This document shows positions 22,173 through 33,617 of a DNA stretch of 64,000 nt, piece by piece. The notes under the pieces were generated by a model that saw only the letters and a list, made by a program, of their open reading frames with translations, had not been told where the DNA came from and searched no databases. A program made the translations under genes and the position numbers. How positions within the stretch are numbered: the first letter of the stretch is position 1; the number at the start of each line of letters is the position of its first letter. Source of the stretch: Ascarosepion bandense (Eukaryota > Mollusca > Cephalopoda > Sepiida > Sepiidae); the NCBI GenBank assembly GCA_037127315.1, contig JBBBDQ010000443.1:1863001-1927000 (forward strand), in the 5' to 3' direction.

Positions 22173-23039
22173 AGATAGAGAATGATGTTAAATAACTGTT
22201 TGTAGAAAGAATCTTATTTACATAGTCATTATAAACTAATCATAAAAGAATAACTAATTCTTCTCTTTTTTTTTTTTTTTTTTTTAAATAAAGATTTTCT
22301 CTCTCAGAATTTGATGCAATTTATGTCCGTCTTGTTTCTGACAATAATCTTTTCTGATTAATGATTAATTGCTGTAATTTTAAGAACCCGTTTGCACATT
22401 TCTGCAGACAAGTTGGTATTTATTGCTATCAGACTTTCATTTTGTGAAGGGAGCCAATAAACAGTTGTTGTCATCTATTTAATTTACAGCTCACTAGCAT
22501 TGATTTGAAGATGGAATGATTGATCAAGATTTTGAATTATACGCCATTTCAAGCCTGAGTAAATCTTATCAATTTCTTTATTTTGACTTCAGTGTCTTCC
22601 ACCATCATTTCCCTCTTTTTCCATAGTTCTATAAAATTTAGGTTGGTTGGTTGATTTTTTAGTAGCATATCAACCTCTAGCGGTTATTTAACTATTAGCA
22701 CTGTGCATTATTAACATGACTTCCCTTTTCACTGCATTTCATTTTCAAGGCCTTATTGTTAAATTCACTCAAAAGTGTTTTCTGTTACCACCGCAGGATA
22801 TAACTACACATCTATGAAATTCAACCAAATTTGAATTCACAGACCAGAGCCATTATCAGTGGCAGGATAAACTCTTTGTACTTCATACAACAAATAAAGT
22901 AATATAAAGTGGATGAAGGTTAATGGTAAAAGCTAAATAATTTGTGCACAATTTTATTGCTTCAACTAGAGATCAAGTGAATTGTTGGTCATTCTTCTAT
23001 AAAATGTATTGTTGGTCATTCTTTTATGAATAGATATTT
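22173..23039. other. No gene seen
   Basis: AT-rich. Acceptor-like sites at 22408 and 22593 lack matching donors in the right phase. Confidence 0.45.
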
Positions 23040-23800
23040 GGTCCTGGGTATGACAATAAACTGTATCTGGCAGCAAGACCTCTGATTGGAAGGTTGTGAG
23101 AAGTGTGGAACCACCTCTTAATTGCTGTTTTCTTAATTGCTCACTTTCCAGTCTTGATAGAATCCTTTTGCCATGCTTTATCTTTACAAGAGTCAGATTT
23201 TATCAAAAATGGGGCTGTGCAGCCATATCTGGGTTTGTGTGTGTGTGGGGGCCTCAATCCTCACTTCCCAGCCTAGATAGAGTCCTTCTGCCATAAAATG
23301 GAGTATAGTTGTCATATCTGGACTGGAGCTGCTTAATCCTCACTTTCAAGATTTGATAGTCCTTCTGCCATGTTTCATGTTCATAAGAGTCAGATTAGAC
23401 TGAAAATGAAATATTGCTGCCATATTCAGACTGGAGCTGATCAATCTTTCCTTTCTAGACTCAACATAGTTCAACAGTGTTTATGTTGCCTTGTAGGTGA
23501 CAATTTATTTTCATTCCTTCTATCCTTTTCTCAAAGATGCACAATATCAAGCCTATCACTATTCTATGGCTGTTTCTATAAAAGCTACATTCCCTTGTTC
23601 AATCTTTTCAGCTAAGACCTGACATACTATGTACACCAGGGTGAACCATACACATTTTTTATATATTCCATTTGTAAAGAGTAGGTTGCATTTGGATGCT
23701 CTTTTCCTAAGGGCTACTACTTTGTGGAACAGACTCCTGAGAGGATGCTTCCCCAATCACTTCACAAGTCTAGAGTCTACCATTATCCTATCAGTGATTC
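23040..23800 (+). pseudogene. LINE-C fragment (CR1-like), with internal duplications
   Basis: Frames give SLSSLDRILLPCF, a degraded HIWTGA, LVGDNLFSF, CTISSLSLFYGCF and LHLDALFLRATTLWNRLLRG. These match the C-terminal part of CR1-like ORF2 (usual motifs HIWAGA, SLSLFYRYF, TATLWNSLP). The LDR..LLP plus ISG/HIWTGA part is repeated three times between 23135 and 23460 with spacing near 110-130 bp. Stops and frameshifts abound. Confidence 0.65.
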
Positions 23801-23984
23801 CTAAACTTTTTTCTCCGGGCCACATTTTTGGAATAAAAATTTGCTTGTGCATCACCAAATTTTATCTGATAAAAAGTACATTCAAAATAGAGAGAGAGAA
23901 AGAACCACAGACTTAAATCAGAACATTATCACTGATGACTTTCTCCTTTAATTTTCAGACCCTAGTTACTATATTCTTAATATT

Positions 23985-24430
23985 TTTTTTATAATCATAT
24001 CACCCCAAGCAAGGCACTTTACTGCCACTGTTGTGCAGGGGGTGACATTGGAGGAAAGTCATGAGAAAGACTGACAGGTTATAGGGGGTGTCAGGAAGTG
24101 GGTAAGAGAAGGATGAGAATACTGATGAGAGTGAAGTGGATGGAGAAAGGAGCATGAGAGAGAGGATGCAGGTTAGTGAGATAGGAGATGACTATTGACT
24201 TTACATTTAAATTCTTGGAGATTGTAGCTGTCGGGAAAGCAAGTAAATGGAAGGGAATTCCACAGGTGGGAAGTGCGAGAAAAGAAGCTGCTGGAGTAAA
24301 ATTTGCGTTTCTATTTTATTGGTTTCATAGTAAAAGTGAGGGACCTAGTTGCTAATCTTGTGGCTCAAGTAAATTTATATATAGGGGTACCAGTGAGCTA
24401 GATTCATCAGAGCAGAAGCCGATATAATGC
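23985..24430 (-). repeat. LINE-B 3' end
   Basis: Minus strand ends gccttgcttggggtgatatg and then attataaaaa. Upstream blocks match the ORF2 C-terminus at 6.6 kb (cacttcccacctgtggaatt in reverse). It ends at agcttctgctctgatgaat-like sequence. Inserted into LINE-C material. Confidence 0.8.
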
Positions 24431-24599
24431 AAAAATATCACAATGATAAAAAAATCGGTCAATAATTATTTATAACTATAATTATTATTTATAATTATAA
24501 TTATTATAACTTATACATACAAGTACAAGTAATCTATAATATTATTTTAAATTTTGAAATTATATTTATTTTTGGCCTATGAATTTTTTTGAACCTGTT

Positions 24600-24755
24600 G
24601 CTAAACCTTTGTCTTTTAGTCATTTCACCACATCACTGAGTGGCACTGTCCTATTTGGTAACCACTGCTATATATCCACATACTCTATAATTCTTACTTC
24701 CATAAAATAACCCTGTTCACTAACTCTCTACCTTGAGTGGCCCTTGGGCTTTGCA
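24600..24755 (+). repeat. LINE-C 3' end
   Basis: ttgagtggcccttgggcttt near the end matches the tail of the 50.6-kb fragment (ttgggtggctcttagacctt). It is separated from the 23-kb LINE-C piece by the LINE-B insertion. Confidence 0.5.
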
Positions 24756-25297
24756 TTAACTGAATAATAGTATAATGAAATAAATAATAAATAAATGTCC
24801 AAACAATTTGTACATTAATTACAATTTTATATTAAACATTTTCAAATGCACACAGGAAGATCTCTGGTCAGTATGATTTTCAGAAAATAAAATTAGAGAA
24901 CAAAAGTTAATTAATTTTTTAAGATATTTTAATGAGGACAGTAATGAAATAAGCTTAATTTTTTATAGATGAGATGAAAAAAAACCCATTGATTTTAAAA
25001 TTAGACAGATTTAACTTAGAGGAATGTATTGAAGCCGACAGACTGACAGAAATATATTACCATGAACAGAGGTAGTTAGATAAAGTGTAAAAGAAAGGTA
25101 CATTATTCATATCTACATTTCTAAAAGAGAGGTATAAAATATAGATAGATAAAACACCCTGAGATTGATGGTCTGAGAGAGATTTTATCTTTTCAGATGC
25201 TTTCTGTTAAGCATTATATAAAAGTAATCTGGGTTTACAAGTCAGTCATTGCAAAGAATGGCAGGGAACGTGTAAAATAGATAATAGTGGGGAAAAA

Positions 25298-25640
25298 TTG
25301 ATTTTTCTTTTCGGATTCGGCATTTTTCTGTGGCATACAGACAAGCAGATCTTCATGATGGGTGCAAGCAAATGGCTCTTCTCTTGCTATCTCATCACTG
25401 TCACAGATCTGTTAGCTATAATCCAGGAGTGGGAATCAGGGTGGGGCGACAGGAGGCAGGAGAGGGAGTGCAGTCACTAGGTTCTCCTTGCTATGGATGT
25501 GAATAACTGTCAAGCTTTGTTTCCCACACTTTCTAATGTGTGGCCTGTGCTTATTTCTAAATGAGACATGAAACATTCAGTGTTGGTGGTTAGGGGTGTT
25601 ACACAACAACCCTCCCTTAATTTACCTTTGGCTTCTTTTT
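25298..25640. other. GC-richer unassigned island
   Basis: Less AT-rich than its surroundings and open in two forward frames. One reads MGASKWLFSCYLITVTDLL, then ends after RRQERECSH. The block starts after a plausible acceptor (gtggcatacag) but is blocked in phase 0. I see no repeat-family match. It might be an exon of another phase, an untranslated exon or an old insertion. Confidence 0.3.
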
Positions 25641-25677
25641 CCAATGGCTTGTCATCCATAATGAAGCCTGTGCCCAG

Positions 25678-26530
25678 ATGAGTTCCTCTATCTTCTCTTT
25701 CCTTTTCTCTTTATCTTCTCTTTCCTTTCCTCCTCTCTTTCCTCTCTCCTTTATCTTCTCTTTGCCTCCTTATTTTCTCTTTTTTCTCATCATCTTCTCT
25801 TTCCCCTTCTCTTTATCTTCTCTTTTCTCTCCTCTTTATCTTCTCTTTTCCCTCTCCTTTATCTTCTCTTTGCCTCCTTATTTTCTCTTTCTTCTCCTTA
25901 TTTTCTCTTTCTTCTCCTTATTTTCTCTTTCTTCTCCTCATCTTCTCTTTCTTCTCCTCTTTATCTTCAATTTCTTCTCCTCTTTATCTTCAATTTCTTC
26001 TCCTCTTTATCTTTTCTTTTTTCTTCTCTTTCTTCTCCTCTTTATCTTTTCTTTCTTCTCCTCTTTATCTTCTCTTTCTTCTCTTTTCTTCCCTTTCTTC
26101 TCCTCTTTATCTTATCTTTATCTTCTCTTTCTTCTTCTCTTTATCTTATCTTCTTCTCTTTCTTCTCCTCTTTATCCTTTCTGTCTTCTCCTCTTTATCC
26201 TTTCTGTCTTCTCTTCTTTATCTTCTCTTGCTTCTTCTCTTTATCTTTTCTTTCTTCTCCTCTTTATCTTTTCTTTCCTCTTCATCTTCTTATTCAATTC
26301 CTTTTTTCTTCATTTCTTTCAATTCCTTTTTTCTATTTGCTTTTCTCTCACTTTTTTATTTGCTTTGTTTTCTCTTTTACTTCTTTTCCCTTTCTCTTAT
26401 TTTCTTTCTTTTTCTCTTTCCTCTCTTTCTCTATTTTCTTTCTCTCTTCTCCTCTCTTTCCTGTCTTTTTCTCCTTTCCCCCTTTATCATGTTTCCTCTT
26501 TTCTCTGTCTTTTCTGTTCTACTCTGATTT
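25678..26530. repeat. Second polypyrimidine tract, ~24-bp repeat
   Basis: C/T-rich with few A, built on ctttatcttctctttcttctcct-type units of 22-25 bp. The long forward frames (up to 287 codons) are artefacts of the near absence of purines. Same strand polarity as the 16.6-kb tract but a different unit. Confidence 0.93.
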
Positions 26531-26962
26531 TTCTTCACTGAGGATTCCTTGAAAAATATTTGAAACTAGTTTATAAAAAAAGTCAGCCATATTTAAGTAA
26601 TTTTGCAACAGCACTGGTTATATTTTCTGCATGAACAATCTAGAATTTTTATCTATATAATTAACACTATTGTCACATGTAAGAAAGAATTCTGTCTTAA
26701 ATCATTAAAATTTTCTGAAGAAAACAAACCCAAAATAAGAACAAATTTTCAGCATGCCCCTAACACACATTCTATAATACATTCGTATTTCTGTGAGGTA
26801 AATACATGGAATCTATAATATGCAAGCAACAGAGATGAATAATAGGCAAAGATGCAGATACATAATTGCTCAAACAATCTGCAAAATATATTTATATATA
26901 ATATACTTATAACATATATAGTGATTTACTAAGCATAGTTTAGATGTATCATAAAACCACAA

Positions 26963-26964
<2 letters not shown>

Positions 26965-27018
<54 letters not shown>

Positions 27019-27033
27019 AGCTAAATGACAAAC

Positions 27034-27080
<47 letters not shown>
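26965..27080. repeat. (GT)n/(AT)n microsatellites
   Basis: Two AT tracts with a short GT lead-in, separated by a fragment of the snapback arm (tcagctaaatgacaaacctt). Confidence 0.93.
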
Positions 27081-27081
<1 letters not shown>

Positions 27082-27084
<3 letters not shown>

Positions 27085-27208
27085 ATAATAGGTTTGTCAC
27101 TTAGCTGATTGATGTTACCTTCAGCATCCCAACTCAAGAAATTCGTAGGCAGACCCTCTGGGAATTACACCATCCAATTGTCAGAGAGTATAAAAATTGG
27201 ACATTTAC

Positions 27209-27285
<77 letters not shown>

Positions 27286-27472
27286 CAAAATATAGTTTTA
27301 AGTTATGCTATGTTCATACATAAAAGTGCTCAATATAAGGGACAGAGCGTATGTAAATGTCCAATTTTTATACCCACTGACAAGTGGATGGTGTAATTCC
27401 CAGAGGGTCTGCCTACGAATTTCTTGAGTTGGGATGCTGAAAGTAACATCAATCAGCTAAGTGATAAACCTA

Positions 27473-27477
<5 letters not shown>
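27082..27477. repeat. Foldback element with ~125-bp arms
   Basis: The left arm, 27087-27213 (aggtttgtcacttagctgat through ccaattgtcagagagtataa), is the near-perfect inverse of the right arm, 27348-27472. The spacer is (CT)n(AT)n plus ~60 bp. Arms match at all but a few positions. No ORF and no recognised terminus. Confidence 0.85.
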
Positions 27478-27524
<47 letters not shown>

Positions 27525-27526
<2 letters not shown>

Positions 27527-27730
27527 TATATTTTAGAACATGTCCAAAATACAGTCTACTACAAAGTGTACATTTTGTTTCAACATTGAAAAGACAATGT
27601 CTCTTTAGTTTTTAAAACATGTTCTAAACTATAATTTATAATAAATATTCATAGGTCTATTTCTATATTCTGCACTGTTTTAAATTAATGTTTTGAACAT
27701 TATTAATATTTTCTTCATTCCTTATTCATT
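27525..27730 (-). mobile_element. Palindromic element P2, copy 3
   Basis: aattatattttagaacatgt, cagtctactacaaagtgtac and a degraded core (minus: ctaaagagacattg, then caatgttgaaac). Then ttcattccttattcatttgg matches the far end of the 19.8-kb copy. Confidence 0.6.
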
Positions 27731-27733
27731 TGG

Positions 27734-27763
<30 letters not shown>

Positions 27764-27765
<2 letters not shown>

Positions 27766-28038
27766 GGTCATATCACGTTGAATACACCGGTTGTTGCTCA
27801 ATCACTGAAGTTAAACAACATTGAGCCTGGTCAGTACTTAGATGGGTGACCGCTTGGGAATACCAGGCGCTGTAAGCATTATTGACGGATATGCGTTGTG
27901 GTGCAGTGGATGTTGGCTTGAAGGGGGAAATCGGTGAACTGAGTTCCAATTTCAGTCGAACAGTTTGCATTCACTGACGCACTGGTACCCTTGGGAAAGA
28001 TATTAATCCGTCCCTTCCCTCCAGTTATGGGTTAAATA
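27764..28038 (+). mobile_element. 5S-headed SINE
   Basis: 27764-27879 is 5S rRNA-like nearly throughout (acggtcatatcacgttgaat, aatcactgaagttaaac, gatgggtgaccgcttgggaa, ctgtaagc). Position 27895 on is the tRNA-like head (gttgtggtgcagtggatgtt) and the SINE-A front half, to ccagttatgggttaaataac. The SINE-A back half is replaced by unrelated sequence. The 5S part keeps A-box and box-C-like regions but lacks a T-run terminator at its end, so it is SINE-borne rather than a gene. Confidence 0.8.
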
Positions 28039-28234
28039 ACTGAGATCTGTTGTTCATGCGATCTGTGGCAAACTTCTGCACCAGTTGTTTGTTTATCAGC
28101 AGTTCTAAAAAGCATGGATGGTGCTACACAAGCCTTCACCACTTTAAACAATTCTTTGTGTGGTAGTCAGGGTTAGATGCTCATATGTCGAAATCGGCGG
28201 AAGAGTCCATAATAATAATTATAATATATCTATC

Positions 28235-28235
28235 T

Positions 28236-28275
<40 letters not shown>
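28235..28275. repeat. (AT)n microsatellite
   Basis: AT repeat. Confidence 0.95.
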
Positions 28276-28714
28276 TCACACAGAAAGAAAGAAAAATACT
28301 GGATTTTAAAATTAAATACATACAGGCTAGGGTTAAATAGGAACTTAGGTGTTTTGAATCTTTATAAATACTTCAATAGTTAAACATTGTTTAGATACAC
28401 TTAAAAATTTTTTTTTAAAACAACATTTATAAGTATTATTAAAGATAGGTTTACGTTTACAAATATTAAAAATATTTGTCGTTTTCTGCGTCACGTGATG
28501 TAAAGAATCTCTCAGCGAACGCTCCTTGCGAAAACGCTTCTAATTTAAATTTTAAAATCATTTGTTTCTGATGAAAGGCCAGGGATGGTCTGAAATATCA
28601 AATATAATAATAGAAATAAATAAATACTGTCAAAAAAAATACATTTTTAAACTTACAACGTTTTAGTAGTTTTTCCTATACATATTAAGACAGTATACGT
28701 GGATTATCACTATG

Positions 28715-28744
<30 letters not shown>

Positions 28745-28760
<16 letters not shown>

Positions 28761-28890
28761 ACAAAATTTCAAATATAGCTTAAAATATATCTGTGAAAGA
28801 ACAGGACAATATGATTAAAATCAAAACTTATTTTAGCTGATGTGTTTTGTTTTCTGTTGAACTTTATCAAGGCAAATGTTAAGATTTTAT
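28745..28890 (+). repeat. Left inverted arm of a 2.2-kb block
   Basis: gtgtgtgtacaaaatttcaa, then cttattttagctgatgtgtt and aactttatcaaggcaaatg. The inverse of this lies at 30825-30978 with the same order of blocks. The microsatellite at its outer edge is also mirrored (GT here, CA there). Confidence 0.7.
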
Positions 28891-28964
28891 TTTACAATTT
28901 TGTACAAATAAAAGTAAAAACATTAGTTTTTCAAAATATTTAAATTTAAGAGAAACTCATAAAT

Positions 28965-29300
28965 ATTCATTAGGGTAACTGAAAAGTCCAGATAAATTAT
29001 GGAAGCTGCTAGGTGACGTAATTTAATGCCTTACAAACAAAGTGAGTAAATGAGGTTATTGAATTTTTTAACATTTTATACTTTATGTATGTTGGCTTGG
29101 GAAATAAATACAATAAACATTTTGACATACAATTGAATCCTGTTAATAGAAAGCTGAAAAGTTTTTAAAATTTAAGAGATGCTTATAAATATTCATCAGG
29201 TTAATTGAAAAGTCTAGGTAAATTATGGAGAATGCTAAGTGACATACTTTAATGTCTAATAAACAAAAGTGAGTAAATGATGTTGTTGATTTATTTTTTA
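28965..29300 (+). repeat. Two direct repeats with mariner-like sequence
   Basis: aatattcattagggtaactg, aaagtccagataaattatgg recurs as aatattcatcaggttaattg, aaagtctaggtaaattatgg about 215 bp later. gaaaagtc and the context resemble a mariner terminal repeat. Probably a duplicated end of the element containing the transposase remnant next door. Confidence 0.5.
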
Positions 29301-29429
29301 TGTAATTAATATTTAAATTATTTTAGTATGGGTTAATTTTATGTATTAGGACCTTGAATATGTTCTCACTGATTTTTCATGAAAAGTATTTTTTTATTTG
29401 AAATATTTAGTAAGAAACATGTCACTGAA

Positions 29430-30033
29430 ATTATTGTCCTTCACTAGCCATTACTTTTTCCCATCTTTTTGGCAGCATTTAAATTTCTTGTTGGAAAAAC
29501 ATGTCTTTTGAGGCTGACTGTGAATTGACCCATTTTTGACATCTTCATAAAAGTGAAAGTGCTGCAAAGCCAGGCCATGTGCCATTGATTGGAACAAGTG
29601 ATAATTACACGGGGCAATGTCTGGTGAACACTGCAGGTGGGGTAGGACTTCCCATTTCCAAGTTGGTTTTTACTCATTTTGCAACATGTGGCCAAGCATT
29701 GTCATGTTGCAAAATCACTTTATGTCTCTTCTCATATAGCGGCTATTTTGTCTTCAATATTCAGCTCAAATGCATCAGTTGTAGTCAATAGCAATATCCT
29801 GTGATGGCTTTGGTCAGTTTGAGCAGTTTATTATAAACTACACCCAGCTTATACCACCAAATGCAGAGCATAAGCTTCGAACCATGGATATTTGGCTTTG
29901 GCACCAATGATGATGTATGGCTGGGCTTACTCTCAATCTTCTATGCTTAGGGTTGTCATAGAAAGTATTGACTTTTCATTGCCAGTCACAATACGATACA
30001 AAAGAACTTATTTTTTGATGCGCTCTTTATATT
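29430..30033 (-). pseudogene. Mariner transposase, C-terminal two-thirds
   Basis: Switching among minus-strand frames recovers RIVTGNEKS, KLMLCIWW-like, ITG, ILQHDNAWPHVAK-like and MLPKRWEKVMASEGQ-like segments, in the order of mariner transposases (catalytic D of HDNA, then the C-terminal RWEK.V...G.YF). Many stops and frameshifts, so it is dead. At 30034 it is interrupted by a solo LTR. Confidence 0.75.
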
Positions 30034-30325
30034 TGTTGGGACGCCCGCGCCTATTTGGCTATAATGGACTATTCCATTACTATGTAAAGTAATGGTGGCA
30101 TCTACGTAGGGGAGTGTGCCGAGCAGCCGATCGACAAGTCAGTCGTAGACTTCTGGTGATGACTCGGAAGTACCCATTGCTCATACTACGTCTTACAACG
30201 GTTGAGACGATTAACCTTTATTCTTGTATTGGATACTAATAACCTTTGTAAATACTATTTTCACGGAATACAACAATTAACCTATTCCTGTTGTTGAGTT
30301 ATTTATTCTTACTCATGACATAACA
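30034..30325. mobile_element. Solo LTR, copy 1
   Basis: 292 bp, from TGTTGGGACGCC to GACATAACA, flanked by a perfect 5-bp target duplication (atatt at 30029-30033 and 30326-30330). TG...CA ends plus a 5-bp duplication are the mark of LTR-retrotransposon integration (Gypsy-like is the usual 5-bp group). About 10 of 292 bases differ from the 43.67-kb copy, mostly C/T and A/G changes. Read direction of the parent element is not certain. Confidence 0.92.
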
Positions 30326-30330
30326 ATATT

Positions 30331-30545
30331 CAACATCAAAATCATTATTTTCGAAGTGTCTCAACCAATCATGTTGTTTCTAACAGAGTATGGTCGCTGT
30401 AAATCTCAACAATAATTCTGTGTGATTCAGCTGCAGATTTCTTTTGAATTAAAAAGTACAGTAAAATTACCCACAAATGCATTTTCTTTGGCACAAAATT
30501 CAACATGCAAAACAAAGTTTTTTATACTTCGGCGAAATAACATAG
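30331..30545 (-). pseudogene. Mariner transposase, N-terminal part
   Basis: Beyond the LTR, minus-strand frames give FVLHVEFCAKENA-like, KSAAESHRI-like, EIYSDHTLLETT-like and FDVEY segments, matching the N-terminal helix-turn-helix part of mariner. The DNA between this and the C-terminal part is about 80 codons shorter than usual, so the element was internally deleted before the LTR inserted. Confidence 0.6.
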
Positions 30546-30824
30546 ACTGAATTTCAAGCTTGCATATATTACTTCCTCATAGATGCATTATCATCTGAAA
30601 CTACTGACATGTAGTTTTGGGAACGTCATCTGTTTGAAAACAGCAAGAACTTATTTAAGGTTCTATTATATATATTTTAACTAAAAGGAGGTTATAAATT
30701 TAACCATTTTCTTTTATTTTTTTAAGATTTTTGTAGTCATGCTTGGCTTGGGAAAGAAGTAATTCTTTCAGTTAGCATGAATAGTTGTCAGCATTTCTTA
30801 AAATGAAAAAAATTGAAAAACTAA

Positions 30825-30978
30825 TAAAATGTTTACTTCATTTGCCTTGATAAAGTTCATCAGAGGACACAACACATCAGCTAAGATAAGTTTTCATTTT
30901 CTCTTTATTATTCCGATTGTCCTTTTACCGATATATGTTTAGTTCTATCTGAAATTTTGTGTGCGCACACACACACAC
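30825..30978 (-). repeat. Right inverted arm of a 2.2-kb block
   Basis: tttgccttgataaagttcat, cacatcagctaagataagtt, aattttgtgtgcgcacac: the inverse of 28745-28890 at roughly three-quarters identity by eye. Confidence 0.7.
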
Positions 30979-31402
30979 ACAAACATATCACTGACATATA
31001 AGCACACTTATTTGTCTATAGTTTAAATATGCTTGACGCATACATTATTTTTGCATACATACACTTACATTTAAAATAAGCATCTATTACTTTTTGTACA
31101 CATGGCACACACATATAAACAGGCCTAAGTTTTTTCTACATTGAAAAATGTTCATCTCTTGTTTTATTATATGTGAGAAATATATGACCAATGAAATCAA
31201 ATCTCAATCAAAATAATGTCTCTTTTTTATTTTTTAGAAATCTAAAGAAGTTTTTAAATTATTTGTTGTTAAAAAAATTTCTGAAAAAGTTTATTAAAGT
31301 GAAACATGTTAAATTAAATCCACTTTTTTTTTTTGTTCTTTACTTATTTTATTCATTTTGTTCAATTTCAATCCATATATTTAACTCACGTGTGTGTGTG
31401 TG

Positions 31403-31404
<2 letters not shown>

Positions 31405-31435
<31 letters not shown>
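31405..31435. repeat. (AT)n microsatellite
   Basis: AT repeat with a GT lead-in, abutting P3. Confidence 0.93.
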
Positions 31436-31438
<3 letters not shown>

Positions 31439-31745
31439 AAAAATTAAGGCAGACACATTATTTCATGGTGAATCAGAAGTATGGCCTATTTTAGGCGAAC
31501 TATCATCAGCTTCCGTCTTTATTTTACAAAGGATTTTAAAATCCTTTGTAAAATAAAGACAGAAGTTGATGATGATTCGCCTGAAATAGGCCTTATACTT
31601 GCGATTCACCATGAAATAATGTGTCTGCCTTAATTTTTCTTATATTTTCTTTATATGCATATATGTTGAGAGCTCTCTTAGAGAGTTATCCTACCACTGT
31701 ATGTACAGGATACTCCTTTGGATTCTTCTATACCCACACTGCATG
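31436..31745. mobile_element. Palindromic element P3, copy 2
   Basis: Near-perfect inverted arms of about 95 bp meet at tttacaaaggattttaaaat with cctttgtaaa. Outer ends are gaaaaattaaggcagacaca and the inverse. The same tail as at 1.5 kb follows (agagagttatcctaccactg). The core is ttgatgatgattcgcctgaa at 31566-31585. Confidence 0.75.

Positions 31746-31746
<1 letters not shown>

Positions 31747-31792
<46 letters not shown>
31747..31792. repeat. (AT)n microsatellite
   Basis: AT repeat directly after the P3 tail. Confidence 0.93.
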
Positions 31793-32884
31793 ACACAACT
31801 GTTTGCATTCATTCTAATGTTCTTTGTTGTTATCACAAAGTTTTGGCCATTCTGCTTTTCACTCTTCTTTAGGTTTCTACTGATCCAGGGAGTTTTGAAC
31901 TGACCACTTTATTAAATCTATGGAAGTAGATTGTTTCTCGAGGGATATCACACCATATTTTTTTTTTGTTTTTAAGTCTTCTTCACTCTTTTTGCATTGA
32001 GTCTAAGTCTTCACTGTGCACTGCAAGGATTGAACTCACATTTACTCTCTCCAAATTTGCAAATCAATTCTTTCATCTTCTAGGCTATATACCATGGAAA
32101 CAAAACAAACAATAATTAAAAAGTCCTAAAAAGAGAACAAGATGAAGTAACCTGAGACATGGACAAAGGAGCAAGAACAATCTTCTCTGTAGATTAAATA
32201 AAGTGTTCAGTACAAAATTTCCTGAAATTTACCAGGACCTTTCATGAACACCATAATAACTCTACAAAATTTAAGACTAGGATAAGGATATTAGTCATAT
32301 AGCTCCTCATCCTAGAAAGTTAGACAGCAATGTATAACCATATGATATCTAAATAAATTAAAATTATTCACCATCTTATTTGTTTTTCTTATTCTTGAAA
32401 AAATTAAACAATAATTTTAGTGTCATTCAAGTTAGATAAAATTACATATTGGAACCACATCAGGATGCTTCTCTTTATTTCTGTTCAAAATAATAAAAAA
32501 CGAAGCAATGACCCATTCCACAGCAAACAATACCAAAAATCTTTCTATTATTCATTGTCACATTGTTTCTTATATTGTCAATGAAATGTTTCATGCTCAA
32601 TTTACATAGACCGATATGCAGTCATGGGTCTTCAGTGTTTATTTAAAGCTATTTGATGGGATCTGAACCTTTTAAAATCACAATTAATACCCGTTGTGCA
32701 ATAGAGACCATTGGAGGGTTTTATATATTTCATGTTGATTGTTTTATAGAAATATAAGTCATTTCAACCTTTGAAGTATGCTTTGCAGACTGTAAATTCC
32801 CCAAGGAAATTTTGGTTGGATTATATTTCATCATAGTTTTGCTTAATTTTTTAAAAATATTTTCTGTATTGCAAGAATTATGTA

Positions 32885-32921
<37 letters not shown>

Positions 32922-33232
32922 TATGAAATTATACAGAAATTTACGAAACTGGCATCAGCCAACATATTTGAATTTTTATTTGTTTTAATATTATTATTTT
33001 TTTTAATGGATACTCGTATTTGAGTGAATAGTCTATTTATTTATATATAACTAAACAGTACATTATAATTTCCACTGACCTTAATTGTTTTTGTGAAATC
33101 TTATTTGAAAAAAAATCTATCTTCCTGCAGGAATTAAAACTGCATACCCCCTATATCTAGTGGTAAAACACATTAGATTTAACAGCAGCATCTCCTCAGT
33201 GTCTGTAGATATGCAGGTTTGATATATATATA
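31793..33232. other. No gene seen
   Basis: AT-rich, with an (AT)n tract at 32895-32925. No family recognised. Confidence 0.45.
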
Positions 33233-33617
33233 CACTACCGGCTATAATTATTAGGCCACCCCTGTGTTTTTAAAAGAAACAATGTATTTCATACTATTTT
33301 TAGTATTTATTGCCAAATGAAAATAGAATGGTTCTTTTGTTATTATTTTGCAAAATTTTACAAGGCAAAGAAGCAAAGATGAACTCGTCTGAATCATCCT
33401 AAATTTTGTTAATTCTTTCATTGCTGAAACTGCAATATAGGTAATTATTAAATATTTATAAATTCATTTGATGCACATGTTATTGTGCAGTATTAATAAA
33501 AGGAACCATTCTATTTTCATTTACAATTATTCACTTAAGCAATAAATACTAAAAAATAGTATGAAATACATCTTTTTTTTAAACAGTGGGGTTGCCTAAT
33601 AATTATGCTTAGTAGTG
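33233..33617. mobile_element. Tc1/mariner-type short TIR element (MITE)
   Basis: 385 bp with ~30-bp inverted ends: cactaccggctataattatt then aggccacccc at the left, and the inverse of ggggttgcctaataattatg then cttagtagtg at the right. attaggccaccc-type ends are typical of Tc1-like elements. The left flank is TA; the right flank has been overwritten by a GT microsatellite. An inner inverted pair (ttctattttcattt) extends the palindrome. No ORF. Confidence 0.85.

Noticed and set aside
22593..22642. Exon after attttgacttcag
   Set aside because: Only a frame of the wrong phase is open, length not compatible with neighbours.
25678..26541. Forward frame of 287 codons
   Set aside because: Same cause: pyrimidine tract.
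27764..27879. Functional 5S rRNA gene
   Set aside because: Base changes in the internal promoter, no T-run terminator, fused to a SINE, and two more copies have the same junction.
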